Assembly: GCA_011037195.1 (NCBI GenBank)
Contig: JAAEAF010006500.1
Location: 122,588-186,587 of the forward strand
Direction: 5' to 3'
DNA length: 64,000 bases
DNA from: Triatoma infestans
Lineage: Eukaryota; Arthropoda; Insecta; Hemiptera; Reduviidae
Of the stretch, positions 43,231 through 53,995 are shown piece by piece. The first letter of the stretch is position 1, and each line of letters begins with the position of its first letter. Below the pieces are notes generated by a model, which saw only the letters and a list, made by a program, of their open reading frames with translations, was not told the origin of the DNA and ran no database searches. Made by a program: the position numbers and the translations under genes.

Positions 43231-44689
43231 TTTAAAGTTTCATTCTGAAGTACAGTTATTTTCTATTTTCTCCAGAATTATAGGCATTTTTATTATTAGG
43301 TATAATTTTTTTTTCCTACGACATATTGAGAATTTCCAATTTGACACCACTGCTTTAAGGATTCCAAATAATTAATCCATGGATTTAAACCTTAAGCTAT
43401 GAATTAGCTTTTCTCACTTTAACTGAACAAACATTGGAAAAATCCAAGGCGAGCTCAAACTGTGATTTACGCACACATTACACAAACACACCATAGTTTT
43501 ACTTCAGCGTTGCAATTCATGCCAAAAATTAAATTAAATATTCTATAAAAATTATGAATGCCATTATTCCAGTAATATTACTTGATTTTATAATTTTTTT
43601 GTTTTAAACTAAAAAAAACATTTTATTCACTAAACATCATATCACAATGAAACTGATATTAAAACAAACAAATTAAGTTTAAAATAAGTCTTAACTCCAG
43701 AATTTTAGAGATTTGTTTGAAAGTTGCGTGCATTTTTGTTTTGTCTCTAAGCTAATGAAGATATACATTTTTTTTTCTATTGAGAAATTTAGATCTTTGG
43801 CTGGTTTATTTTTATTTTAATGTTTATTATTATTTTATTTTTATTTTAATATTATAAAGAGGTGGGGGCAATCAATAGGTGAGAAATATTTACAATGTTT
43901 AACATAGTATTAATTTTATTTTTATTTTTGTAATTTTTTTATTGCAATTTTATATTTTTACTATTTACAAATTAGAATTGCATTTTATATGGCATCTAAT
44001 AAAAACACTTTTATTAAAGAAAGAAATATCTCTTTCAAATAGGTCTTTTTTTATTTAACAAGAGGGGCGCCACTCTTTTTGGCAATTAATGGTTTGGTCA
44101 ACTTTAACTTTGTTGTGAATATTTGTTAAAAATATTTCCATTTAATCGTATTCTATTTACTAAGGCGCAAATTATTGTTATTATTTTTATTTAAATAAAC
44201 TTTAATAATTTCTGTTATAGGGAATAATGTCCCTTTAAAAAAAAAACTGGCAACACTGAGGCAAAAAGTTTTACTGGCGCTTTCTGTTTGCGCTCTAGCG
44301 GGTAAAGAATAAATCTTTCAAAACATAGAGGTTATTTTTTATTACGTTTGTTTGAAATGTTAGACACTTTTTCTTGTGTTTTTGTATATTTTGTGGCTGT
44401 TGATTCTAAACGGAAATATATTTTTTATTGTGTAATGAGGTATGTACTTTCACATAGAGATCATAGAATTATTCGATTAGATCCTAAACGGTAAAACCCC
44501 TCTAAAGAAGTTCTATGGATTTTAAAACCCAACCATACATATCTGATGTTTACAAACACGATATTACATTAATGTATACTGTGTTTTTATACATATTAAG
44601 TCTCCTTCAAATTGTCAGTTCAATTGTGTGCTTTTATAGAATACTATGACTGTGTTTTATAATATAATATTAGTAATTTTACGTCACTA
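43231..44689. other. no gene recognised
   Basis: AT-rich, poly-T and poly-A tracts. TGGCAACACTG at 44249 and GGGCGCCACTC at 44065. No supported frame. Confidence 0.4.
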
Positions 44690-45602
44690 CTGTGGGGATA
44701 ACAGTGTACAACTGGTGAAGCTACATATGCTCTATGTGAAAGCAAAGGGGAAGAGTCCTTGATCAGTGTACTGTCAGGCGTTGGTTTCAAAAATTTAATT
44801 GTCGCGATACGATCTCAGAAAGAAAGGCAGGTTCAGCGTGGCCATAATGTGACGTTGATGAGGCTTTACACGAAGCTTTCGAACACATCCAACAAGAAGC
44901 ACTCGGTGTACAGAACTGGCAGTGTCCCCCGTTAACCGCCATTTTCAATGGGAAAGATAAAAAGGAGATGTAGGATTGTGCCACATGAACTTTACAGTTC
45001 AAACCGGCCGACTTCTTGCTAACTTCTGTCTTTATTATTTCTACAAAAGAATTGTGTCATATGATGAGAAGTGGATTAACTGGCGAAATCCTGACACACA
45101 TGGTCATACGGCATTTCCGGTTGATGCAAGAGGGCAATTTGAGAAAAAATTGGTATTGCGCGTTTTCTATAGGGGGAGTAATTATCATGAAGACGTTTCT
45201 GTTAGACTCTCCTTGAATTCCGACCTTTACTGTCAACATCTTGATAGAATTTACTCAAAAGTTGGCCGTGTTTTTTGTTCAATCGCAAACCAGTTTTGTT
45301 ACACTAAGATAATGTAAGTCCACGCATACCTTGAGTCAGATTAAAGAACAAATTGAAGAACTTGAGGCATTGAAATTCTTTTACACCCACCCCATAGTCC
45401 AGACTTAGCTCCACTCGACTACCATTTGTTGCGGTCTATGGCACACTTTCTTTGCGACAGGAAATGTTATAAATTCACCGAAGTTGAAACTGGAATGCAG
45501 GGATTTTTTGATTCCAAAGAATGTTATCAGCGAGTGATCCAACAGCTGGTAGAAAGATGGCATGTAACAGTCAATCACAGTGGACTAAATTTTGAACATT
45601 AA
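44690..45602 (+). pseudogene. mariner transposase, decayed
   Basis: Tc1/mariner DDD transposase, related to the mellifera/Hsmar-like branch. Fragments in shifting frames: RKAGSAWP, EALHEAFEHIQQEALGVQNW, SYDEKWINWRNPDTHG (first catalytic Asp, codon 45063), NSDLYCQHLDRI, an H-stop-DN remnant of the second motif (Asp codon 45308), HPPHSPDLAPLDYHLLRSMA (third Asp, codon 45417) and the C-terminus QQLVERWHVTVNHSGLNFEH ending at TAA 45600-45602. In intact relatives it cuts and pastes the element at TA. Several stops and frameshifts make this copy dead. Terminal inverted repeats were not located. Confidence 0.88.
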
Positions 45603-46326
45603 TAAAAAAAAATAATGTTTTTGTTTATTATTAAAAAACGGTCATTTTTTTTTTGTATATACACCCCCATTAAATGTGGTCCATAAAAATATTTTTCTTT
45701 AGAATTTTGATTTGCTAAGAAATATTATAAGAAACTAATTGATTGTAAGAGACTTTGGCATGAAACCGCGCTCTTACTAGCTTTCCGGATATAGATATTT
45801 TTCCTCATAATGCAGTGGAGCGGCTTCATCTTTTAATGATTTATTCACAGTGGGGTTTAATAATTTTATTTAATTGTCCCTCTCCTATTTTCTTATTTGA
45901 ATTATATTTTTCTTTGATCGGGTATTTTTCTTTTTATCTTCAACAGTTTTTTTTTTCTTTAGGCCCTTTTTTATTTTATTTTTATTACCATGGTAATAAA
46001 AGTAAACACTTCATCCAATGAACAGACATTAAATATTACAAAGGGGGGTTTTTGTAAAGGACAATAAATTAAAAATTCAGTCGAAATGTTTAGTGCTTTG
46101 CGCCTAGTAAATTTTCTCACTCTGTCTTCTCTTAGAAGGTTTTTCTTTTGCTGTTAGGTACACTTGCATCGGAGATGTATTTTTCCAGCCATTATCGCTA
46201 GTGTGGATTTCCCCGCTTGTAGTGTTTTTTTAAAAGAAAAAATTCAAAAAAGAAAGAATATAATATATTAACATAATTTGTTAAAAAATATCGCTTCTAA
46301 AACTTTTGTATTAATTATATTATTTC
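45603..46326. other. no gene; 3' flank of the C15 exon
   Basis: Would contain the 3' UTR of the minus-strand homeobox exon. TTTATT (an AATAAA on the minus strand) occurs at several points in this T-rich DNA, so the polyadenylation site cannot be fixed. 45740-45800 has a RepA-end-like CGCTCTTACTAGC. Confidence 0.4.
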
Positions 46327-46510
46327 CTAACATATTGGCGAAGCGATGGTCTGATATTGTGAGGGCGGCCATGGTTGTGGTATACCTGGGGGTCTGGCTT
46401 CACCAGGTCCAGCTGTATACAGTCCTTTACCTAATGCTTCCGCTTGTAATGACATCATCAGTCGATTGGCCGCTTGCCTTTCTGCTTCCCGTTCTTCGGC
46501 CGTCTGTCTT
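46327..46510 (-). CDS. C15: Tlx/Hox11 homeobox gene (C15 orthologue), terminal coding exon
   Basis: Homeodomain transcription factor; in Drosophila C15 (clawless) acts in the distal leg and antenna. Seen on the minus strand: acceptor TCTGTTTCAG, one base completing a split Arg codon, then [30 protein letters not shown], a Pro/Gly-rich part, [16 protein letters not shown] and TAG at 46327-46329. [13 protein letters not shown] is the signature directly following NRRTKW at the end of Tlx-class homeodomains, and the QPW near the end also recurs in the family. Sixty codons, no damage. The homeodomain exon is not in the window, so the intron upstream exceeds 17 kb. Family identity is from recalled Tlx sequence. 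Confidence 0.85.
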
Positions 46511-46749
46511 CTGAAACAGAGTTTCACATAAATCAGTTTACATGTATGTAATTAGTAATTGAACATTGATAAATGATTTGGTATGGATTATGCGATTTTC
46601 AGGAGATGTCAGCAATGAAGATTTGGTTGTCGCCTCATTGGCCAATGAGGATTTTACAATAGCCATTGAAGAGATGCACCTCATCAACGAAATACCTACT
46701 TTTATACCACTTCTGCCAAAAAAAAAAAAATTTTCAGCGTACAGATGGT
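46511..46749 (-). other. start of the long C15 intron
   Basis: Directly upstream (minus strand) of the acceptor at 46511-46512. Contains a plus-strand open stretch at 46566-46720 with no recognisable family. Everything from here to 64000 is within or beyond this intron. Confidence 0.45.
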
Positions 46750-47084
46750 CGTTTGGACTGTATTTATATGTTGTGTGTGACTAAAATGTCCCAAAAACGA
46801 ACAATTGTAGAAAACTTGATCTTGATATTTCGTTTATGTACTACCATCGTATCCGACATGAAGTTTCGTTCAAAAATTATCAACCAGAAGTGAAAATTTA
46901 CTGAATGAATGTCCTTTTTTCTTTGTTTTTTCCCGATTTCCTCAATGATTTTCTTTAAACTTCATAAACACATAGAAATGTCTTTTGCTTTCATTTGAAA
47001 TATTTTTCCAAGAATATTGATTTTTCGGAGGGGAAACTTTTACTCTAAAGTGTCTCCTCAATGCTATATATATATTTTTTACAT
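46750..47084 (+). repeat. RepA copy, interrupted by FB-3 (resumes 47226-47400)
   Basis: TCCCAAAAACGAACAATTGT, CATGAAGTTTCGTTC, CAACCAGAAGTGAAAATTTA, then after the insert GCTAGGATTCTAAATTTGAA and AGCGGTTAATCTGAAATGCA in RepA order. Confidence 0.65.
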
Positions 47085-47225
47085 ATAAAAAGAAAAACAC
47101 TTGAGTTTCTGGGATGAGACCGAGTCAGTGGTTTGCTAAAAACCGACGTTTTACTCATATTGCAATGATCTTCTTCAGGGTAGTTACACATCAAGTGTTT
47201 TTCATGAAAATGACGGGGGAAACCT
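47085..47225. repeat. FB-3 fragment (third foldback-type family)
   Basis: CACTTGAGTTTCTGGGATG, GTCAGTGGTTTGCTAAAAAC, CGACGTTTTACTCATATTGC, AAGTGTTTTTCATGAAAATG and AAACCTAAAAGATCACG all recur at 57178-57550. Confidence 0.6.
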
Positions 47226-47454
47226 AAAAGATCACGTATAAAATATTAAAAGGTACATTAAAAGCATTGCTAGGATTCTAAATTTGAAGAAAAGCGGTTA
47301 ATCTGAAATGCAACTTTACTAAATAGGCGCGTTAAGTTTTTTTAACATTTTCCTCGTAAAAAAATTGAAAAGAGAATACACGAACTGACGACACTTTTAC
47401 TTACAATTTCTATTTTTAACGTTTTCCATACAAAGGAAGAAAACAGAGTTTATA

Positions 47455-47890
47455 GAGTGGAGTGTCCGAGCAAAGCTAGTGAACCTCTCAAGCTTGTTAA
47501 TATAACTACTAAATGCTAATGTCTACACTTTTTTTTGGTTAATCTGGTGCATGACATGCTCACGGTCCCTCAGCTTCAGCTCACATCCGCCCAGAGAAGC
47601 CATCGATCCCAGAAAGAGAAAGAAGAAAAGAGCGATTGCCCCTTAGATTGTCGGCATTATTCAATTCCACTAACTCATTAGAAACAGCTTCCAGGTGGAG
47701 AGTTTGATTATCTCGAAGTTGAAAACCCATTCGCCAATACATTGTAATAGACGTGACAGAGGGTATAATGCATAGTTAGCGTGCGCTTGGGAGGCTTCAG
47801 TGGTGGCGCCTTGATGCGGCTGTTGAAATTATTGAGTCCAGTTTGTGTGTGGCGAATTTGCTGGCGATTAGTTCTATTACATTAGATAAG
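47455..47890 (+). repeat. RepB copy 2
   Basis: AGCTAGTGAACCTCTCAAGC, CCAATACATTGTAATAGACG, GTATAATGCATAGTTAGCGT and GGCGAATTTGCTGGCGATTA match 38470-38780, with about 100 bp more in the middle (47560-47690). Confidence 0.65.
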
Positions 47891-47904
47891 AATTCCCTAT
47901 ATTA

Positions 47905-48160
47905 TTTTTATTTGGAACATTTTCGTGGGAAAATATTTAATTTTTTGTTGTACATTAAAAGCAAGGATTTCTTAGGATTCAGTCTTGTGGGGAACCTATT
48001 CAAGTGTTGTTGAGGTTCCATCTAGGCACTGTCTTCTAGTCTACAATGTAATCACATTTCAAGTATTACCCTCTGCTACTTACTGAGAACTATATTTATG
48101 TTAGAGCAATTAAACTTTTAGTAAACAAATATAAAGAAGAGATTGTGTGAGTGTAATAAA
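47905..48160 (+). repeat. RepA 3' part
   Basis: TTTATTTGGAACATTTTCGT, GGGAAAATATTTAATTT, the TAGTCTACAATGTAATCAC region shared with 29173 and AAGAGATTGTGTGAGTG. Confidence 0.55.
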
Positions 48161-49294
48161 ATTGCTAATTTTGTAAAAAAGTTGGTCGCTGAGCAAAATT
48201 ATAATAAAAAGTTCTTTGTTTATGATGCAAAATTTATTCTGGAAAGTACGGCGGACCATTACAAAATGGAGAAATCACTAAAGTTTAGGAAAATCATTGA
48301 CATCATTCATGCTTTTCTTTTGTTTTTTTTTTTAAAAAAAAAAAACGTTTTGTACCATATAACGTACTGTGGTGTCAAACAACGTGGCGGAATTCGTACA
48401 TGTTTCCTTGAATAACCATATGTAGATAGATCATAGTGCATGTGGATTAGGAGTAATGCTGTCCACATAAAGGATGTAGTAGATCTAATGGGCCTATATT
48501 GATTTATTAGAAAATAGACAGGTGACAATAGGGTATATAGGCTTTATATATATATACTTAGCTCTAGCAACCGATATCAGTGCCTGTCACACGTATTTCG
48601 GCAACAGCACCACCCTCGCGGGAGGCGGGGGAATGGGAAGACCAGACCGACTAAGTGGCCTGTCGTCGTAGATATTCCCGTCTCTACTTCTGTGTTTGGC
48701 GTTGGCGATGGGATGGGAAAATGTTTACATTCACCCCGCCATACTACATTGCAGGGATACCAACCATGCCCGCCCGGAGTGCTTCCCATCTAAAGCAGAG
48801 TTACCAACTTAATAATGCATAAGCCCATTCCTACTGCGTTATCTATCTATCCAAACTTAACATCGTATCCATTTACCCAATACCTATATCTAGTATATAT
48901 ATATACATATATATGTATATAAAACAATGTTGACTTGATCACAAACTAAACTGTTACTATCACTCATTTAATTGTTTGTTGCCATTACAAACTACAGCTT
49001 GTATAATACTATGTGTCTTGCTTAAATTTTCTTACCCCACCCACGTTTCACTCTGCGCCATTTATTGGTTTTAAAACTTGAAGACATTTTAATAAATAAC
49101 TTTTTATTTAATCGATACTTTACTAGTATTCTACCTATTAATCGATTTCTCATCAAACTAAATTGGTTATTATTATTATTATTATGATAAAAATCTTGTT
49201 GGCAACACTGCGCTACAAAATTTCTCTTTCTCTTAGTTATAGTTCTTAATTATCTAATATCTTGAAACTCTGTTCCGTCTCCTAAATAGAAATT
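48161..49294. other. no gene; one GC-rich island
   Basis: 48577-48790 is markedly GC-rich (CCTCGCGGGAGGCGGGGG, ATGCCCGCCCGGAGTG), like the 5' UTR of the LINE at 34168 in composition but not clearly in sequence. It may be a LINE 5' fragment. Also (TA)n near 48550 and 48895, (ATT)n at 49168-49182 and TTGGCAACACTG at 49198. Confidence 0.35.
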
Positions 49295-49507
49295 CTACAC
49301 TGAGTGTTGGCAATAAGATACTGTTGTACAAGGTTCTGGTCAGACCTGTGCTGCTCCATGTTGGAGTATAATGAGTGAGACCAACCTGAAGAAATCGCAA
49401 AGGGTATAAAGTGAGTTTTTAAGGTTTGCCACTGATGCTCCCAGATATACCCCAATTAAACTCTTGCACGAAGAAACAAAAATAGAATTTATGAAAGAAT
49501 TGTTAAA
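49295..49507 (+). pseudogene. jockey-clade LINE RT fragment
   Basis: STLSVGNKILLYKVLVRPVL (the KxLLYKxxxRPxL block), then SEFLRFATDAPRYTPIKLLH and EFMKELLK in shifted frames with stops. 5'-truncated and dead. Confidence 0.68.
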
Positions 49508-50029
49508 GGAAATATGTACAACTTTCTCTTACTGCAGCTTATAGTGAAAATAAAACAATAAAAAACATAGGATGTTACAATACAAATTGTCATTTTAAAC
49601 ATAAGCGAATTAAAAATATAATATGCCCACCACATCAATAAAGAGACTACTGTAGAGCTGTTTTTTTTTGTCATTTTTCCCAGCACCACACTGTGAATTA
49701 TATACATACTAGATTGTAGATTGTTGTAGGGGATTATTGCACTGCGAGCTGAAAGATCTATTGTGTCCCTATATACACACTATGTGATAGAGAATTTGGT
49801 GAAGTGGTAAAGATAAAATCTGGTACACTTAACATTGTAAATATGTAAATTTCTGACAATAAAATATTATTTTATTATTTATTATGTTCAATAACATACA
49901 GGTTATATTAACAATAACATAGGTTGAACATAACCTTATAACCTCCCCACATATACACAACCAACAAGTGTGAATGTAACAGAAACATTACATTGAAGTG
50001 AACTCTCAACACGAACTTGGTGAATTTGC
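49508..50029. other. no gene recognised
   Basis: Opens with ACAACTTTCTCTTACTGCAG (RepA end word at 49518). The rest is AT-rich. Confidence 0.4.
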
Positions 50030-50115
50030 TCTGACGATGGATGAAAATCCGAAACCGGTCAAGAACAAAATCAATATGCATGATACGCGGATAAAATACC
50101 AGATATCAACGATTA
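50030..50115 (+). repeat. FB-2 fragment
   Basis: CTCTGACGATGGATGAAAAT, CCGAAACCGGTCAAGAAC, GGATAAAATACCAGATATCA: the reverse complement of 27160-27235. Confidence 0.65.
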
Positions 50116-51399
50116 TATTAAAATAAATAACTTATTTTTTTTTTTTTCATTAATTCTCTTAAGATCAGAGCGTCTTCATTAAACTGATTGGAAACACTCT
50201 TCTAGTGCTGACCTATAGTTTATAAACCTTAATTTTATTTTATGTATTTTTGTTATTTGACATACATTTTAATGTATTTTATAAACATAAAATGTACTGA
50301 CATTGTTTGACATAAATTTTAATGTATTTTATATACACAATTTTTGTATTTTTTATAAACTTTCAATTTTTCATTCTACAAAAGAAGAATTCTATTGGTT
50401 ATATTATTATAATCTTCCACAACTAGTTCATTATAAGAAATTATGTATCACAATCCATTCATTTAACCTAAAGTGTTTGTATCTTTCTTGCAAATAAAAT
50501 TTTGAATTGCAGTTCAAAATGAGTGCCTACGATAAAATGTGAACATTTTGTATTGCATTGTTAGTGAGGATATCCGCAGGAAGGGTGAGCTCTCTGAATA
50601 AATAACTACTAGAAATAGTGCTGAAAGTTTGCCAAGCAAGAGTTTCACTTTGATCTCGTGCTGATTTTCGACATTACTGGATAACAGAATTTACTTATTC
50701 TGAGCATATAAAGCATCAAGTGAACTCTAATTTAATTTATCCTGTACATATATGGGGACACGTCATGTTGAAATGGCGAATAGTTAAGTGCAAAGGGGTA
50801 AGTTATGTTTTAATTAACAATTATTACTTTGTATAATAATACAAATTCACTTTGTGTAAAGTTATGTTATAATTTATTTACAAATTAAATGTCTATGTAA
50901 TATTGTAGTGCGAGTGGTTTTATAAAGTGCTTGTGTGGGTGTATGTTTAAAGAGAAGAGAAGTAATGAGAAATAAGTAAGAAATCACCACAGCTAACAAT
51001 AAATATATTCTCTTAAAATAACAACTACAATTTAATTGCAACGAATGTAAAAAGCTTATTAATATATAGAATTAATTATTTAGTAGCTATATTGATTGGA
51101 ACACAGATGTTTAACACTTTAACTGGCACTGATGTTCTGTTTCGATGATTGCTGGTTGAATGTCGAATTTAGACTGTTCTGTAAGAAGACTGGTAAAAGA
51201 AAGCTTCTCTTGGTAAAACCTGCCCTTTATAGAAGGGGTAAAAGACAATAGTCCTGAGTGCTCCGACCTCTTTTCTAACGGTGTCTAGCACCTGGGTTTT
51301 GCCTTTTTGCCAAACAACTTGTACTTTTTATTCAAATAATAATTTTCTTTAAATAAAATGTATTTCCAAAATTATTTCAGTTTCCCATTTGCTTCTTCC
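50116..51399. other. no gene recognised
   Basis: AT-rich. A direct repeat of about 45 bp (TTTGACATACATTTTAATGT and TTTGACATAAATTTTAATGT) at 50257-50345. Otherwise nothing supported. Confidence 0.4.
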
Positions 51400-51850
51400 A
51401 CTACATTCGCCTATGTGATAGTTAGTGTGCAGCTGAAGATAGTGTGTGATGTGAAAGGTTGGAGGAAGAAGTTGTCTGTTAATTTAACCGTAAGTTTGTG
51501 GATATCTGCAAAGTGTAGAGTCCTTTAGGGATTTGTGTGTTTTGGTAAAACAATTCTTAGAAATAACACTGTTTTTATAATTTTGTAATCGTTTCATCAT
51601 TGTGTTGCTAGCTGTTATCCAAACTGGGCAGGTATAGTATGTCAGAAGTGGTCTGGAGGAGTAATTTATAGAGAAAAATACGGTACAGGAATGTTTGAAT
51701 GAGGTGTTTCTGTTAATAAGTAGGTATAGTTGTTTCAGTCGGATGTATTATGCTTGCTATAGTTTAGTGCTGATTTAGTCTTCAGGTGATTCTAGGATTA
51801 CGCTAAAGATAGAGCACTTCTTGGTCCTTGTTTTTCCAGCGAATATCTTG
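51400..51850 (-). pseudogene. jockey-clade LINE RT fragment
   Basis: On the minus strand: RLKQLYLLINRNTSFKHS, INYSSRPLLTYYTCPVWITA, MMKRLQNYKNSVIS: the KLKLLYPLINR ... RPILTYACPVW ... LKRLQTFQNKVLR pattern of jockey RT C-termini. Frames are broken. Confidence 0.65.
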
Positions 51851-52205
51851 GTTGTTAATTTGGAGTATATATATACAGGGAGTCCCAAGGTATATGGATA
51901 ACGACTTTTTCTCGAAACTAAGAGAGCTAGAAAAAAAATCTAAAAAATACGTGTCCCCGAAGTTTTTTGTTAGAAATCCAAATTTATTTTGCAAATTTGT
52001 TTTGTGCTTCGAAAAGCGAGATACAGGCACCAACTTCATTTTTTTCAAATGTGGAGGTGTGGTTTTTATTTAAGAAATAGATTCCTCTATTTTTTGTAAG
52101 AAAAATTTACTTGAACGGTTTTTTCTTTGAACGATATTTTAAACCAACCACCGCTTCTGACAAATAGCGTTCCTTTCAAACATCGTATTACTTTCTCTAA
52201 CTCCT

Positions 52206-53120
52206 AGTAAGAGAAGTATTGTAATCGTGGCAAATTTTCGATATCGAGTTTTCACCGGAAATATCTGTTTTCAGATCCCCTGATCCAAAAAAGTGGTTTT
52301 TAGCAAATGGTCTGCTTGTATATGAATGTATTTGAACAGCATAGCTCAAAACGGAAAAACCGTAGGAAGTTGAAACTTGATATTCCGTTTGGGATCTGAC
52401 CCTATGTTATCTGTCAAAATTCCTCCACCGGAAGTACCACTTTACTAGTTGGTTTTTTTACTTTTTTGCAATTTTCTCAAAAACGGCGTCGACGATTTTC
52501 TTCAAACTTCGTATATAAACTAGACACACAAAAAGCTACAAGTTTTATTTGAAACATTTCTCTGAGAAAATTCATTTAAGTGCAGTTATGGGGGAAGGTT
52601 GGGGTTAGGTTTTCATCTAAAGTGCTATTTCAGTTTATTAAACAATTCTATTATCTAAATAATGTTAATTAGTTTCAAAAAAAATCGGATAACCGGAAGT
52701 GCGTTTACTTTATTTACCACCTTACTAAATGATTTTTTTCACTTTTTCGCGATTTTCTCAAAAATGTCTCCAACGATGAATATAAACTAACATACAAAGA
52801 TGTACAACTTTTATTTAAAACATTACTCTGGGAAAATTCATGTATGACCACTTTTGGGAGGAGGGGAGGGGATATGTTTTTCTCTAAAGGGTGATCATAG
52901 TTGTTGATTATACAATTCTATCATCCAAAAAAAATTAATCAGAAATAAAGAGATGGCCAAAATTCCGAGTTTCAAGAAAATTAGTAAACCGGAAGTGCGC
53001 TTTTACTGGACAGATTTTTTTCAGTTTCGACGTAGACAAACTGTAAAATTTGTCAATTATAATTTTGAGAATTGGAGTAAGAGAAAGTTGTGTGAGTGTT
53101 TCACACCAGATTTTTTTTTT
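52206..53120 (+). repeat. RepA, full-length reference copy 2 (915 bp)
   Basis: Starts AGTAAGAGAAGTATTGTAAT and ends AGTAAGAGAAAGTTGTGTGA, GTGTTTCACACCAGA and a T run. Within it, three modules start ACCGGAAGT at 52427, 52692 and 52988, each followed by a CTCAAAAACGGC-type and a GAAAATTCAT-type block (the third is cut short). Preceded by ATTACTTTCTCTAACTCCT, a hairpin partner to its own start. No coding capacity. Confidence 0.9.
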
Positions 53121-53579
53121 ACTAAACACCATGGTTCATTTTAGCATTGCATTTAAATATAAGTAATGGGGATTAAATTTGTTGGATTTTAGGCCACATG
53201 GTCTACGTTGACATATTCAAATGTATGCCATTGTCTTCTGTCAGCCCTGGTGATATGACCATGTTTAAAGAATGCCATGGAAAAATGATATCTTAGAATT
53301 TGATGCAATAAGAACCACAATGAAATAGAGTTGTAAAGAACCAAGGCTAAAGTGTGTGCTAACAGAAGAGAATGGAGGTTAAACCAGAAGGATATTAGAA
53401 ACAGAATTTTGGAAGAAAAATTATCAGAATGGATATTTGATTAGATTACTTGCATTTTTATTCGACTTAAAGATTAAATATACTTAAAAAAAACGCTGAA
53501 AAAGACAAAAATCACCTTAAATAATGATTTTAATTATTACAAGAAAATATGGAAATTTTCATTTATGGACATTTAGTAC
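53121..53579. other. no gene recognised
   Basis: AT-rich, with GGTTAAACCAGAAGGATAT near 53380. No supported family. Confidence 0.35.
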
Positions 53580-53740
53580 GCCTTTGTTGCAAGAATTCAG
53601 AGTTCCTTGAGAGCAGAGACAGTATTGAGTATTGAGAAGCTCCATGAGAAAAGATAAGTAGCGAAAGCCAGAATAAAAGGCTGCGTTTATGATATAAATG
53701 GCGGCCTGGCCAACCTTGGGCAATTCTTAGGCTGTTGTGC
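53580..53740 (+). mobile_element. SINE-E, 5'-truncated copy 2
   Basis: AATTCAGAGTTCCTTGAGAG, ACAGTATTGAGTATTGAG, GCGAAAGCCAGAATAAAAGG and GGCGGCCTGGCCAACC align with the body of the copies at 43034 and 59678, but box A is lost. Confidence 0.55.
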
Positions 53741-53995
53741 CATATGTTAAGGTTAGGTCAGGTTAATTTAGACATCTATACTTGTAGGTTATTAAAAAGT
53801 GTTTAAAATTTGAACTTTAAAACTACGGCAAATGGCTGCTTTAAATTATTTATTTTTAATTAAATACTAATATGTATTCGGGCAATATTGGAATAAAGTC
53901 TCTCTGAAGTCTCCAAACAATGCACTATAAACTTTAAAACTCAAACACAAATTTTTCGAGAAAGATACTAATTTCATTACTATTTTATAAGTCAA

